The translations under genes and the position numbers were made by a program. 64,000 nt of DNA from NCBI GenBank assembly GCA_003999685.1, contig CP021222.1:1178001-1242000 (forward strand), read 5' to 3'. Source of the DNA: Taiwanofungus camphoratus (lineage: Eukaryota; Basidiomycota; Agaricomycetes; Polyporales; Taiwanofungaceae). Positions 1 through 12,487 of this stretch are shown here, piece by piece; within the stretch, counting starts at the first letter, position 1; each line of letters opens with the position of its first letter. The notes under the pieces were generated by a model. The model did no database searches. It was not told the DNA's origin and saw only the letters and a program-made list of their open reading frames with translations.

Positions 1-1666
1 TTGACTGGTTAGTGCGAAGGTAGGTCATCAGTGATGAGCATGCCCACTTTCACTAGACTCAGTCATCAACCCAAGATTCGGATCCGCTATAGTCATGAAG
101 ATCACATATGGTCATCAGATTGAGTCTGATGACGATGAGTATATCAAGATGACTGAAAACATATCCGATGCACATGCTGAAGCTGGAGATCCAGGCTCAA
201 CACCGGTCGACATTTTCCCAATCCGTAAGGCTATAATGAGCTGCAGGGCTCCTGTAATTGACGCTTAACAATATTCCATCCTCATCCTACAGTCAAATAC
301 CTTCCGCCGTGGTTCCCAGGAGCCTGGTTCATGCGTGTTGCATATGGTTGTTATACTTGCCTTATCATATGTGTTTGAATATTGGCGCCTGAACTTACTA
401 CTAATCTTGCAGAATGGCAGTGGGCTATCAAACGATTCCATGACTTCCCGTTTGAGGAAGTCCAGAGTCAAATGGTCAATATTTACTTTGCTTACAACAG
501 CACTCTCATCTAACGTCTCCGCTAGGCTGCGGGAACGGCAGAGCCGTCTTTCCTGTCAACTCACATTGAAGCTACCACACGGGAAGGATATGAAGGTGAA
601 CACACTATGCATGATTTGAAGTATGCTGCAGGAGCGATTTATGCAGGTAAGGTTTGAATGTTGGACTATTTGGGTATATCTATACGGATTCTCATCACAG
701 GAGGCGCCGAAACGGTTGGTGTAAGCCTTGTCACCACCAACATGGACTTATTCCTCTGTTCAGTCATGGTCGACGATCATCCTATTCATATTTGCCATGG
801 TCTTGCACCCTGAGGTTCTGAAGAAGGCACAGAAGGAGATAGATGTCGTCGTTGGACAGGATCGCCTCCCTGAGTTTGACGACCGTGATAAACTCCCATA
901 TGTTGAATGTGTCATGCAAGAGACAATGAGGTACGCCGAATTCGGATCTAGATCTGAGCACTTGTTGGGCAGCTTAAACCACAAATTTCGTCTTCAGATG
1001 GTACCCCGTTGTTCCCCTTGGTTAGTGCCAGACAGTGTTATCATAGGCGTTAATCACTATGATTTCCCACAGGCGTTCCTCATCGTACATTGGAAGACGA
1101 TATATATAATGGCATGTTTATACCGAAGGGCACTCTGGTCTTTGCCAATGCTCGGTGAGTGTCAAGCTACCAGATATATAAAATGTATTCATCATACATA
1201 ATAAATATCCTGACACGGAAACAGGAGCATGGCACTCGACACGAACACCTACAAGGATCCTCATAGTTACTGCCCCGAACGGTATCTTCCACCACCGACT
1301 GGTAGAGGCGAGCCGTTTCCAAGTGCCTCATTTGGGTTCGGCCGTCGGTAAGATGAATGTTTCTACCTCTTCCGAGCAATGCTTTAACAATGATCACAGT
1401 ATATGTCCTGGAAGATTCCTCGCAGATGGCAGTGTCTGGATGGCCATTGTATCCATATTAGCTACTCTGAACATCAGCAAGGCAATCGATGAAGATGGAA
1501 GGGAAATTACACCAGAAGTCAACTTCACTTCTGGCCTGTCGAGGTAAGTCCAGTGACATGTTTATTGGGCGTTCAATGCTCACACAAGAAATCAAGCCAC
1601 CCGAAGCCGTTCCGATGTGACATCCGCCCTCGGTCTGAGGCGGCGCGCGCTCTAATTATGAATTAA
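1..1666 (+). CDS. Cytochrome P450 monooxygenase (5'-truncated by window edge)
   Basis: Haem-thiolate monooxygenase, normally ER-anchored and fed electrons by P450 reductase. The gene enters from the left; the first exon visible begins near 57. Splicing about eight short introns gives a continuous frame. Its landmarks are an I-helix AGGAETV, a K-helix ETMR (the ExxR pair) after a LPYVECVMQ stretch, a PERYLPP segment, and the haem loop FGFGRR-ICPGRF. The haem loop is split by an intron at about 1348-1399 and keeps the Cys ligand. The last exon (from about 1607) encodes HPKPFRCDIRPRS and ends at TAA 1664-1666. No frame-disrupting change was seen, so this looks like a functional gene, not a relic. 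The style matches the large Agaricomycete P450 families related to O-methylsterigmatocystin oxidoreductase. Substrate and CYP family number cannot be assigned. Confidence 0.88.
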
Positions 1667-2325
1667 TGACTTCAAGCACTGCGCTGAGATACAGCAGGAA
1701 ATGGACGGAGACCACTAAATCCAAGAGTTTGTCCGATTATTTCTCTTGTTCTCGGGGACAAGTTGTAAATTCATAGCGTTCTGAATGTATGCGGGTCTGC
1801 ACTTCACTCATAAGTACATCTACTTGCTTTGGCCGGCGGCCAGACCACTCCATCGACCACCTTCGAATATTCTCTAGTAGCGGATAGTAGTTCATGTAAA
1901 ATCAGAAAATGCTTTTGCTGCACAGCTCTTTGTCGATCAGTTTCACTCTAACCAAAATGCCTGTGCTTGATCAATTCCTTGATCACCGAAAAGGCAACCG
2001 GCGGCTTTGGAATATAACAAAGCCAAACAAATGCCAGAGTTGCGACTGTTGCGGTGCATAAGCACGGTTGAGTGTCGTGAACGGCAGGTCTCGATTGCAT
2101 ATGTATTGAACAGACTACTACCTTCTATACAGCTGAAGCTTGTATGCCTGTCCGTCCCGCGCCAATATCCTGACCAAACTCGAGTTCTCGTGGATATTAG
2201 TAGTTTGCACCTGCAACTCCGAGGAAAGCATCTACCAACGCAAACACTTCTCGGGCCCGAGAGCAGTTTCTCGTATCTCCAACCGCAAATCTTGGAAATC
2301 TTTGAATCTCAGTGTGCTTGACATC
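1667..2325. other. Intergenic, P450 to TRAPPC13
   Basis: About 660 bp between two plus-strand genes. Short overlapping open frames are present but none has a recognisable motif. It presumably holds the P450 3' UTR and the promoter and 5' UTR of the next gene. Confidence 0.5.
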
Positions 2326-4636
2326 ATGGATGGTACGGGTCATTTGTTGTCACTCAAGGTCATGCGAATCTCCGTGCGTACTTTGCAGTTAGTGGTCGCA
2401 ATGACGAAGTCATGTTCTGTGCTATCAGCGACCGTCACTGGCTGGTGCATGGGAACCCTTTTATTCAAGCTCTCCGTCTTTCTCTGCCCATTCGACCGCG
2501 TCCATCGTGTCTCTTCAGGGCAAGGGGCCCTTGCCCGGTCACCCGAAGACACTTCGGGATCTTACGCATGCATCGGAAGTGCTTATGCTCCCATCCTCCT
2601 TTGGGGCCATACAATTAGGCGAGATTTTCACCAGCTGTCTTTCCGTTAATAATGAGGCCAGTGTGGAAGTGGGCTCCGTCACTCTCAGAGTAGAAATGCA
2701 AACGGCTTCGACGAAAACTGTCCTTGCTGAATTCGGAGGGGCTGATCAGCGACTGGCTGTTGACGAATCACTGGAGAAAACAGTGAGTCACGAAATCAAG
2801 GAGCTAGGTCAGCATGTTCTGGGTTGCACTGTTACCTATCGTCTGCCGCATGGGGCCCGTGGGATACCCAGTGCTATGAGTGATGCAAATGACCCTGGTC
2901 TCCAGAGTTTCCGTAAGTTCTACAAGTTTGCCGTGAGTAGATTGTTGCCACAAGAAATTCGAAGCTAATATAAAACATCATCTAGGTAACGAATCCCCTC
3001 TCTGTGAAGACTAAAGTTCATGTGCCACGAGCCCCTTCTGCTCTGCTTTCCCGTGCGGAGCGCGAGAAGGTCTTCTTGGAAGTCCACATACAAAACTTAA
3101 CTCAAGATGCAATGTGGTTGGAACGCATGCAATTTGAATGCACTGATGGGTGGCAAGTCCAAGACGTCAATCACCTAGACAATGAAGATAAGGAGAACAT
3201 ATTCTCAGGTTCCATGGCTCTAATGCACCCGCAAGATACGCGCCAGTATATATATATCCTTACACCTATGGTGCTGGGGGCATTACCGGTATCGTATCAA
3301 CCGGGCAGCATTGTGCCGTTAGGTAGACTGGATATCTCGTGGAGATCATCATATGGAGAGCCAGGGCGTCTGCTTACTTCAGTGCGTAATGATCTTTAGG
3401 AGAAGTCCCGCCAATTTGACCAGTTTTTATAATCAGATGTTATCACGCCGCATACCCCTCATACAGACTCCGCCCCAATCACAGACGACTACACAAGCTC
3501 CTGTGCCACCTCCCAAGCAGCCCGCATCGGCTATTCCTTTGCACCTTCAGCGCACTGCTTCCACTACCAGCGGCACCCCGTCCCGCCCGCGTTCCCCACA
3601 GCTCAACCAGCGACCCACAAGTCCGCCTGCCACTGGCCCCGTACCCTATCGTCCAGGATCCCCATTCCGCAACCGCACCACCACCGCCCCTGCTACCGGC
3701 ACTCAGTCTCCGATCACTCTAACTTCGCCGAACGCAGCACTTCGCCGCCCAGAGGACGTCGAGGTAGATTTAGTCTGTCGTAACATTCCTCGCGAGGCCC
3801 TACACGTCGAAACACCCTTCAACATCGCGTTCACAGTCACTGTATCTGCCCCTGTTCCAGTTTCTCGCTTGAATGGGATCCGCAGACAGCGCGTTCTCTC
3901 ACTTGTCGTTCAGCATTTACTGCCACCACGTTCAGTTGACGCGACTTCGACAACGGCAGTTCAGGCAGCACCTAGTCGCGAGCCCTGGAGTCCGCGTTTG
4001 CCATCATCTGGATTCTCGACACCGTCGCCCTACGGGACACCATATAGAGGCGACTTCCAAGATACTTTAGCGCAGAGACTTCTGATTGCATCCCCCCGGC
4101 GAGCAAATGAAGATGGCGATGAGCCAAATACTGATACTGACGGGGCAGAAACACCAGCTCCTGGAACCAATCTAAGTTCTAACGCTGTTCTGTTACCTCC
4201 GCCCTTCGCCCAAGGGGGATCTGGTACAGGCGATAAACATCAGTCAGCGAATGTGGTTCCTGTAGGGAGCTCGACATTATTCTTGCCGCAGTTCAGGTTG
4301 ACACCTCCGTTCGGCGACGTTCAGCGCGGATTCTCACACGAGAGGAACGTCAGCAGCAGTACTACCGACAGTGAGGCAGATAACGAGTTGGAAGACCTGA
4401 GTAATGCTTCTGTCAAGGTAGTGGCCTCGCAGGACTTCGAATTGTTGTATATGCCCTTGAAGACAGGCTTTGCGACGATAGGCGGGCTAAGGGTGGTGCT
4501 CGTTGAGGATAGGATGGTGCACGAAGAAATAATTCCTGATGTTTCAAGTGCCGACGACGGAAGAAGGCAATATACTACAGAGGTACGAATATTGAAAGAA
4601 TGGGATGTCATCAGTGAAGCCTGGATCTCATCATAA
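2326..4636 (+). CDS. TRAPP complex subunit 13 (TRAPPC13, DUF974 family)
   Basis: Predicted subunit of the TRAPP tethering complexes, which act as Rab exchange factors at the Golgi. The start ATGG at 2326 gives the family N-terminus HLLSLKVMRIS. An intron from about 2374 joins RPSLAG. The next exon carries the DUF974 core: LPSSFGAIQLGEIF, EIKELGQHVLGCTVTY and FRKFYKF. After an intron near 2935-2985 come NPLSVKTKVHVPR, then LTQDAMWLERMQFE. A third intron (about 3381-3437) joins EPGRLLTS to MLSRRIP. An Ala/Pro/Ser/Thr-rich spacer (about 3460-3740) precedes the last beta-rich region, which starts near VDLVCRNIPREALHVETPF. The Pro-rich insert and a second low-complexity stretch (about 3960-4380) make the protein longer than animal TRAPPC13. 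Family assignment is strong; membership in TRAPPIII is known from other organisms, not shown here. Confidence 0.88.
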
Positions 4637-5171
4637 GCCTCATTTATATATCTCACCATGATGTCGGTGCACCTACATTTTACTTATTTTTTTCTCCTCG
4701 TCTGTTGTCCGGATAGACGTATACAGCGGTATTTTCAGTTACTAGGAATGCAGAGAGGTTGCGGGCTCGGGTCCGGCAGTGGCACATACTTTACACATCA
4801 CTGTTGTCGTGTGTAAATGTCAAGCCTAGGGTAGCTGAACCTGACCACAGAACTGAGGGCAAGCGTTGAAGCAGTCATCCAGCTTTGCAACCAAAGAATT
4901 TGGATATCCCCCTGATGCTCCTCACGGCGCTCACCTCAAAGATTTAGTCGACAAGTACGCGCTTGGAATCGGAATGTGCAGGGGCCGTCATGAGACCTCG
5001 CGGGGCAAGGCCATTTGACCCATTTGGAAGTTATGTTCACCAGTTACTTAGATTATAACAACTTTACGCGTCGGCTCCGCTCTACCTCCATGACGTTGGA
5101 CTCGACGACTTGGTCGACGTTAATCAAATTCTCGTCCAGTTCTCGCCGGTGACCAGTGGTTGTCGCAAAAA
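4637..5171. other. Intergenic, TRAPPC13 to D-lactate dehydrogenase
   Basis: About 535 bp with no coding signal. It holds the upstream 3' UTR and the promoter of the next gene. No clear TATA box was seen. Confidence 0.5.
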
Positions 5172-7704
5172 ATGCCTCTTTCACCGTTGTTGACAGCGAC
5201 GCGCCGTGTCGGGCGTTCAGGTCCATATTCTCTGACTCGAACTAAAGTAACACAGACATACTGCAGAGTGACACAGTCAGTGGGGGGTTCCCGCTTGTTC
5301 TCGTCTGGATCCAGTGCCAAGTCTTCTTCGGACAGCAATAGAGCCAAGGGTCTGCAAGGATTCCTTCTCGGCGCTGGCGTTGCTACAGTTGTCGGATACT
5401 ATGTCCAGCAAAGCATTAGCCTGGATGGGACGAACGTCGGGCATGGCACAACCGCACGCCCCGAAAGTACTCCGAAGACTACAAAGTATGACACGCTTCC
5501 TATACCTCCCGAGGCGTCTCGGTACGCGTCCAAGGAAAAGGTCCAGCAAGCTATCGCAGAGCTGCGTGCGATCCTTCCACGCGAGGACGCGGTGCTTACT
5601 GATCCCGACACTCTCAAGACCTATGGGCACTCGGACAACTCGTACCACCCCACATCGCCGCACTCCGTCGTGGTCGTCCCACACAGCACCGAGGATGTCG
5701 TCAAAGTCGTGAATGTCGCGCGAAAGTACAGAGTACCGATAGTCCCATATAGCGGTGCGACCAGCTTGGAGGGACATTTCTCCGGGGTACGACTCTTTGT
5801 CGGTCTTATCAGGGTCTCGTACGAAGTGCTGATCGGCTATAGTACCCTTCCGGAGACATATGTTTAGACATGTCACAAATGGACAAAATTTTGGAAATTC
5901 ATGGTAGGCGTCGGACGTTTGTTGCGTGAACAGCCTCCCAATTAATATCACTCGCCATATTTAGAAAAGGATGGCGATCTTGTGTGTCAATCCGGAGCAC
6001 GCTGGGAAGATATCAATCAGACCCTGAAGGACAAAGGTATTCCTCTGTTCTTTCCAGTGAGCTCCGAAAATATGTAGTACTTGCCCCACGCACTCAATTA
6101 AAACTTCTCAGCTTGACCCAGGCCCAGGAGCGGTAAGTACGGTGTGTGAGTGCACGACAGACTTGACTTATGCATAGACAGACCGTCGGAGGTATGATTG
6201 GCACCGGATGCTCAGGGAGTAAGCTTTGTGTGACATTCGCGTATGTGTTGCTCAGTCAACTATACTAATAGCGAATGCCGTCCGTTATGGGACCGCGAAA
6301 AGCGAGTGGTTCCTCAATATTGTACGTCTCCCTCTTATTTTTACAAGCATTTGCTTTTTCAGATTGATGATGTTTCCTGAAGACAGCTGTCCTACCCAAC
6401 GGCAAAGTGATCAAGACGCGCCGACGAGCACGGAAGTCCTCCGCAGGCTTTGATCTTACAAAGATCTTCATCGGCGCAGAGGGCACGCTCGGAATCGTCA
6501 CCGAAGGTCAGTTTTACACATTCCTAGTCCTCCCATTATCGCACAGATGCTCACGCGCATTGCTCAGCTACCCTGCGCTTGGCACCATTGGTGCCTACGA
6601 AGGTTGCAATGGCGCAATTTCCCGACGTCGAGCGTGCCGTCAGCGCGGTGCAGGAGATCCTCAATACGCCCCACGGACCGCACATACGTATGTTGTTAGA
6701 TTTGAACACTGTTCAATATTGCTCACCGTCACTACAGAATGTGTGGAGCTCCTGGATGACCACAGTACGTAGCCGTCCCATATCCGTTATTGAAAGCGTT
6801 ACTTCTTCGGCCGACTCATCCCCCTCAACTCAGTGATGGCGGCGATCAATACCGCCGGTGCCGTCTCAAACACATACCCTATCTCCGATACGCTCTTCTT
6901 CAAGCTACAGGGTGATCAGGCGGCGCTCGACGCAACGGCGCATGCAGTAAAAGCAACTGTTGCGCGGCATGGGAGCACGCGTTTCGAGTTCGCGCAGACG
7001 GACCAAGAGGCGGCAGAGTTGTGGGAGAGCCGGAAGTACGCGCTGATTAGTACGATCGGAAGTGTTCCAGGATCAAAATGCTGGACGACCGATGTCTGGT
7101 TCGCGTCGATTTCCTTCAGGCACTGCCGTTCGATTGCAACGTATTACTGACATCAATATGTGTTCTTTAGTGTTCCAGTGTCACGTCTCCCGCAGCTCAT
7201 ATATGAGACAAAGAAGGACCTTGCAGACCACAAGCTACAGTCGACAATCGTTGGCCATGTCGGAGATGGTACGCATCCTGTACTGTGTTCTTCTGAGTAC
7301 ACGTTAACCAGTTTCACAGGCAATTTTCACGCACTGATCCTCTTCCAGAACGATGAGGAACTACAACGGGTGAGTGAAGCTGTACATCGGTTGGTGCACC
7401 GCGCAATCAGTCTGGATGGAACGTGTACGTCATGTTGCTAAATGTAAATGAGCCCAATGCTGAGGCTTTGATCTTGGACAGGCACGGGTGAACACGGCGT
7501 CGGCGTTGGAAAGAAGGAATACCTTGTTGACGAGCTTGGGGAGGACACTGTCGAGCTTATGCGGACAATCAAGCGCGCGGTTGACCCGCTGAACATCCTC
7601 AACCCTAGTAAAGTGAGTATCACTCAACTCCACTGACGCTAACGCTTACTCGTATCTACGTTTAGCTGTACCCTGATCCAGTAGGCAAGCTGAAGAAGGA
7701 CTAA
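5172..7704 (+). CDS. DLD1: D-lactate dehydrogenase (cytochrome), mitochondrial, FAD-linked
   Basis: Oxidises D-lactate to pyruvate and passes electrons to cytochrome c at the mitochondrial inner membrane. The start is the ATG at 5172, giving a basic, Ser/Thr-rich presequence and then a hydrophobic segment GFLLGAGVATVVGYYV (about residues 65-80). The FAD_binding_4 domain follows, with PHSVVVVPHSTEDVVKVV and PYSGATSLEGHFSG. After a run of short introns come VGGMIGTGCSG, then KIFIGAEGTLGIVTE. The FAD-oxidase C domain shows VGHVGDGNFHALI, where the HVGDGNFH motif is interrupted by an intron. It ends with GEHGVGVGKKEYL and NPSKLYPDP. TAA is at 7702. All hallmark motifs are intact across about ten introns. 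It is convergent with BMT2, the two stop codons being 86 bp apart. Confidence 0.93.
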
Positions 7705-7790
7705 CGCTGTGTACTGTTCTGTCTGAACAGCCGGATGGATTGCCTGTTGTAATATATCGTACTGACATCTCTCGGTTCCTCTCGGACTGT

Positions 7791-8892
7791 TCACAAGAGA
7801 ATCGCGAAGTTGTTCCTCCTGCCTTGGCGAAGGATCGTCTTCTTTTGGTAAGGTGCACGGGCTGACCTCCCCGTCGTAGTGTCGGCGAGGGACTTGCGCA
7901 ACAACCAGTAAGCCATCTTTCCCCCTTCTTTCCATCTCTTTCGAATTATGGAGAAGCCGATCACATTCGTAAGGCCGTCGAAGTGCTCTGGGGTGAGGTA
8001 TCTGGAATTCATAATGCACGGGAGGGGCAGCTTACAAAAGCGGAAGGGCTCAGAGACAGCTTAAGATCAGAGTAAGGGAACAAATGTCGCTCACTGCCAG
8101 AAAGAGCAGGCCGTTCGGACACAACATCGCGTGCGCTAAGTTGAGCATACGACCTAATATACCGATGAGCGGTCAACAGCACCAAGTGGTCACGACTTGA
8201 GAAGCTCACCTCTATCTTTGACATCAGGGACGAAATTGACAACAAGACTCAAGCTGATAACATCCCATTTCTCTCGATGATCTACCTCGTCCATAAGCAA
8301 GAAATCTTGCTCTATGATGGATGGGTGCAGCGAGCGAAGGTCAATGGGTGTGTTCTGAATCCAGGCGGAGCAGGCAGCATAGTTGTCGGGCTTGAGGGCG
8401 CCTACCTCCAGCAACCTGTGGGTAAACTGTGAGATGTGCCTTTCAGGGGGCATAGCGAAAGAGGGGGGAAAGTACTGGAGGTGAAAGGAACTCAAAGGGG
8501 AGCAGATACCTCAATCGTGTCTTGTTTTGTGTGCTGCTCGACATCCCTAATTCCTTCAACCACTCGATGAGCACTTTCTCGGTCCCCCCTCCTCTATCAT
8601 TTCCCTGACCTATGCTTGACATCCTCTGGTATGTACTGAGTCCCCCCAGCTCCTCCATCTCCCGTTCAACCTCCATCAATGCCTTCTTCAATTCATTCAC
8701 TCCACTGGAAGTTTTTTCATCCTTGATTGCATTCTCGAGCTGCGCCTTCCGTTTTATAAGAACATGAAACCGCCGAATAAGTGTACGTGTCGAACTAGGA
8801 TTACTGGAGGAGGCAGACACAGTGCTTTGTTTGAAGGATGGTTCAGGGATGGTTATTGGGACCTTGCGTTTATGTTTTCGTACTTTCGGCAT
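7791..8892 (-). CDS. BMT2: 25S rRNA adenine-N1 methyltransferase (Bmt2 family)
   Basis: SAM-dependent enzyme of the nucleolus. Yeast Bmt2 makes the m1A2142 mark in 25S rRNA. The ATG lies at 8892-8890 and opens a lysine-rich N-terminus (MPKVRKHKRKVPI) fit for nucleolar import. An intron at about 8466-8509 leads to YFPPSFAMPPERHISQF. The Rossmann part shows IDLRSLHPSIIEQDFL and WDVISLSLVVNFVPD, the Bmt2 signature. Two further introns join RMLNLAHAMLCPNGLLF, then LPLPCIMNSRYLTPEHF. The C-terminus is RQGRRNNFAILL, ending at 7791. The catalytic-domain order matches the family (formerly DUF3321). It shares a 192-bp divergent promoter with TEL2. Confidence 0.9.
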
Positions 8893-9084
8893 ATTAGGCG
8901 CTACATGAATGCAGCTAGGACTGATAACACAAGATGCATGTGGTCTCCAAGCTCGTCACTGACGGTGACTAGATACAAGATATCTATCGTTGAAAGGAGC
9001 TACGACAATGTGGTTGACAGAGTGACCCAGCCCGAATTCAAGGCACCACCATTTCCTTTCGCAGGATTTCTGCGCACTGGAACC
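8893..9084. promoter_or_regulatory. Divergent intergenic promoter, BMT2 / TEL2
   Basis: Only 192 bp separate the BMT2 start codon (minus strand) from the TEL2 start codon (plus strand). Both core promoters and both 5' UTRs must fit here or overlap the neighbouring gene. No TATA box was seen. Confidence 0.6.
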
Positions 9085-12000
9085 ATGTCGACTGAATTCA
9101 CAGACGCAGCCCTCGCACAGATCAGAGAGATAATCAACTGTCTCCAGTCGCCCATCGCGGACTCGACGGCCCTCCTCAGGCTCTTGAGCACTCCCCTCGC
9201 TCGCATAGGATTGCTTCCTCCACGCTTCAGACAGTATGATGACCCTTCATCTTGCAGTGGCGACTTCGACGCTCCTAGGCACATTCCTCTGCTGCAAAGA
9301 GCCATCCTACAGCATGTTATCCCAGCGTGGGAGCCAGTGCTGATGCAAGAAGATGCATATACTCTTGTTGAACAATACTTCTGCCCGGATTCCATCTCTT
9401 TTACCTCGCCCGCCTCGGGCCAAGTAGCCGTGCATGCATACTCAACGATACTCGCGCTACCACTAACGGAGAGTGCTATCCGCTTACTTGCGAAGCTCTC
9501 CAAGGCGTACCCCATAGACGTCTTGCATTCCGCTGTGTTCTTAGAACGTAGCAAGGGTCTGTCGGGGAAGCAAGATATCACTTGGGAGGACTGTGTCCGT
9601 AATATAGCTGCGGTACCTGCAAAAGTTGCCAATGCTTTGAGAGGCAAGGATGATATCCCGCCTGAGTTGGAATATGGCACATATTTCAATGGCGTAAGTG
9701 TACGTTGCGAATATCTTATCTCAACGTTGTCTGCAAGTCGCTCCCGAGGTCCGTCTACCTCTGCTTTGAAATGTTTTCGATGTCAACACAGCTCTTTTCT
9801 TGCAGAGAAAGTGTCTTCTGTAGCCTATCTTCTTGCGAAACTTGTCAACATTGGCGTCTTTAGTTCCTCGCGTCCCACTTCCGTCTCACAGCCTTCCTTT
9901 TTTCAGGCCACCCTGTCCACAATTCGAGCTCGTATCGCTGCGTCTGACACTTTTGCATATACTACATACTGGCGTAAAATTCTCACTTCTCTCCCATCAT
10001 CCCTCGTTCTCCAATCCGTCCTTGTCTCACTCTTTTCGTCTCTTACCGACATTCCGTTAGGACTTGACGGGACAGCTCTCAGTAGGTCACTGGTGAAGCG
10101 TGAGGCGCAGCTATTGAGACATCTGGTGGGCCGGCTGAGCAAGGAAGAAGGCGATTTGCTTGATGCCTTCAGTGCAGTCGCACTGGGACGAGAGTGGAGC
10201 GAAGGACATGCTAGGATCTTCGCCTGCTGGGCCGCGGGAGCCGAGACGCATAAGACAGACGAGGAAGGTAGCTATTTTTATGTCATCAACTTGGGTCTGC
10301 CTGATGATTCACTATTACAGCTCTGGAGATCTTACGTTCTAAGGTCATAGACATGTGGACTACTCCGGAACACATCAAACACTCTCTTCTTTCGCGACAC
10401 CACTGTATGTCCTACCCTTTCTAGACGCGTCCCGACTCACAGTTCCGCAGTTATTACTTCATTGTTACTTCTCACCCTCTCATGCTCGCGTATCATCGCC
10501 GCAGACGCCCCGTCTCCGGCTCACACACTGGCCATGTCCCCGCCATTCATTTTTGCTGTTTCGACGTATATATCCCATCTAGACCCTGCTGTGCAGCGCT
10601 GCGGCATGCTTGTCGCAGAGGAGGTCGCACGCGCCTCGGGGAAAAGGCTTGACTTCGGCGACTGGGAAGGGGAGGAACAAGGGAAGCACTGGTGCCAGCG
10701 CCTCAGGAAACTGATACAGGCACGAGATGCCGATGCGGACGAAAAACTGGCGGAGAGTGTCGTGGACAAGAAGAGTGAGGGAAGTGAAAGCAACGCTGGC
10801 ATCCCAATAGAGCCACTCTCACAACCTTCGAAGCTGGAGCCCAGCAAGTTGACAGTCCATGATGCGAGTTACGACTCAGACGACTCCCTCAACGGTTACG
10901 CCTCCTCTCCTCCCTCGTCTCGTTCGCCATCACCAACCCCTTCCGAACTTGCAGAAATCGAGAAAGATCCTACATTACGCGTGGGACAGAAAAAGATCGC
11001 GCGGCCTGTATACCTTGCACAGCTCGGAGAGATGGTACGGAGCACGAGCGGGCTGAAGACAGAGCAGGAGGAGGATCAAGCGCGGAAGATTCAAGTCGCC
11101 TTGGATGTGGCTGGAGAGCTGATAAGGCGGAAGAGGGAATATGGGACTGAGCTTGGTAAGCCGTCTGTTTGGACACTTTCTGTGTGTTGTCCCTGACGTG
11201 TTTCGTATAGAGGAGAATGCAGTCAATCTTACATATGGATTCGTCGGTCTGCAGGACAATTACGATACTGAGGGCTTCGATGAAAAGCGGCAAGCAGCGC
11301 TGAATGCGCTGGTCGTGTGTTGTCCTCGCAAGGCAGCACCGTGAGTTTTGCTCCATGCCTTACCTGCCTGGCATTTTCACTCAAATTGTCTCCTCCGTCA
11401 TAGTACAATCATCGAAGAATTCTTCCGCAATCAATATTCGACGGACCAACGCTACATCATGCTCAATGCGCTGGCCCTAGGAGCAAGAGAACTTGCCTCT
11501 CTGCCTCTCCCACCTTCCTTCACTGTGCGGCCGGACCGTATATCTTTCCCAAGCAAACGCCTTCCGCCTACACTACACCAGAAGTACCTCACCGCCGGAG
11601 ATCAGAGTAATATCAGCAATCCGGTACAGCTTATGCTCGACAGCATCAGCCGCCAGGCGATCGAAAAAGGCGGAGATGCCACCAAGGACAAGGTGCCAGA
11701 ATTCGTGCGCGAGCGTCAGCTTCGCATCCGCAAACGGGCCAAAGTGACAGAGCTGCAAGTCTCTGGGGGTTCTGTGTTGTCTCGAATGTCATCGCAGCAG
11801 ACCTCTTCGTCACCGAGCACATTCACAGAAGTAGCAGCGGAGTTTTTTATCTGCCCGCTCGTAAATCGCTTCTGGCTTTTTCTGAGAGACGAACAAGTTC
11901 GCGAGGCACGTACCGCGCATCAGCCCGCTTTGCACCGCTATCGTGGCGTGGGTACAGGGCTCGTACTGAACGCGGTGGTGCTTGCGCGTTTCTTGAGCAC

Positions 12001-12487
12001 GCTTGCGGTGCTGGTACATGCGGCACGCAATGCACCAGAATGGCTTGCGATCATTGCACCTGATGCCCTTGAACTGGCGGTGACGCTCGGCACCCGCCCT
12101 ATTTCGACGGCAGAAGAACAGGACCATGATGTGGAGGCGGAACTAGCGGATGCGCGGACACAACCGGGTTCGGAAAATGACATGACAGGAAAGGGCAAGG
12201 AGGCAGCAGTCCTGACTGCTGCACTAGAACTTGCACTGATCGTACTGGATGGCGCATTGGATTTAGATGGTGGCCGTTCATTGGGCCTCGAACACACTGC
12301 ATTACTGCTAGGTGCAGGTGAATGGGCAGGGAAGATGTTTGCACAATTAGAGAAGGGCATAAAGGTCTTGGGTGGTGGAGGCACACAGGAAGTTAGACTG
12401 AGGAGCGCTGCTGCGGGCGTAGTCTTGAAGGTGGACGAATTGACATCTAAATGGAGAAGATCTATGATAGACGTAGGTTCTGTGTGA
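9085..12487 (+). CDS. TEL2: Telomere length regulation protein Tel2 (TELO2)
   Basis: Tel2 is the scaffold of the TTT (Tel2-Tti1-Tti2) co-chaperone, which matures PIKK kinases (Tel1/ATM, Mec1/ATR, TOR, SMG1). The ATG at 9085 opens an alpha-helical repeat protein. Exons then run through LEILRSKVIDMW. The family signature follows: SHLDPAVQRCGMLVAEEVA and LDFGDWEG, equal to the GMivAE..s segment of Tel2 homologues. An acidic, Ser-rich linker (about 10720-10960) precedes the conserved C-terminal half, with NLTYGFVGLQDNYD, FDEKRQAALNALVV and LNALALGARELASLPLP. TGA is at 12485. Introns were read near 9694, 10268, 10401, 11157 and 11341. The intron at 9694-9807 is unusual (see findings). Length of about 950 residues fits the family. 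Confidence 0.88.

Noticed and set aside
421-480. Apparent stop codons in the P450 exons suggesting a pseudogene
   Set aside because: Choosing the intron that ends in CTAG at about 525 gives a continuous frame with AAGTAEPSFLSTHIE, as expected for the family.
11938-12384. 148-codon minus-strand Ser/Pro-rich frame
   Set aside because: Antisense shadow of the last TEL2 exon.
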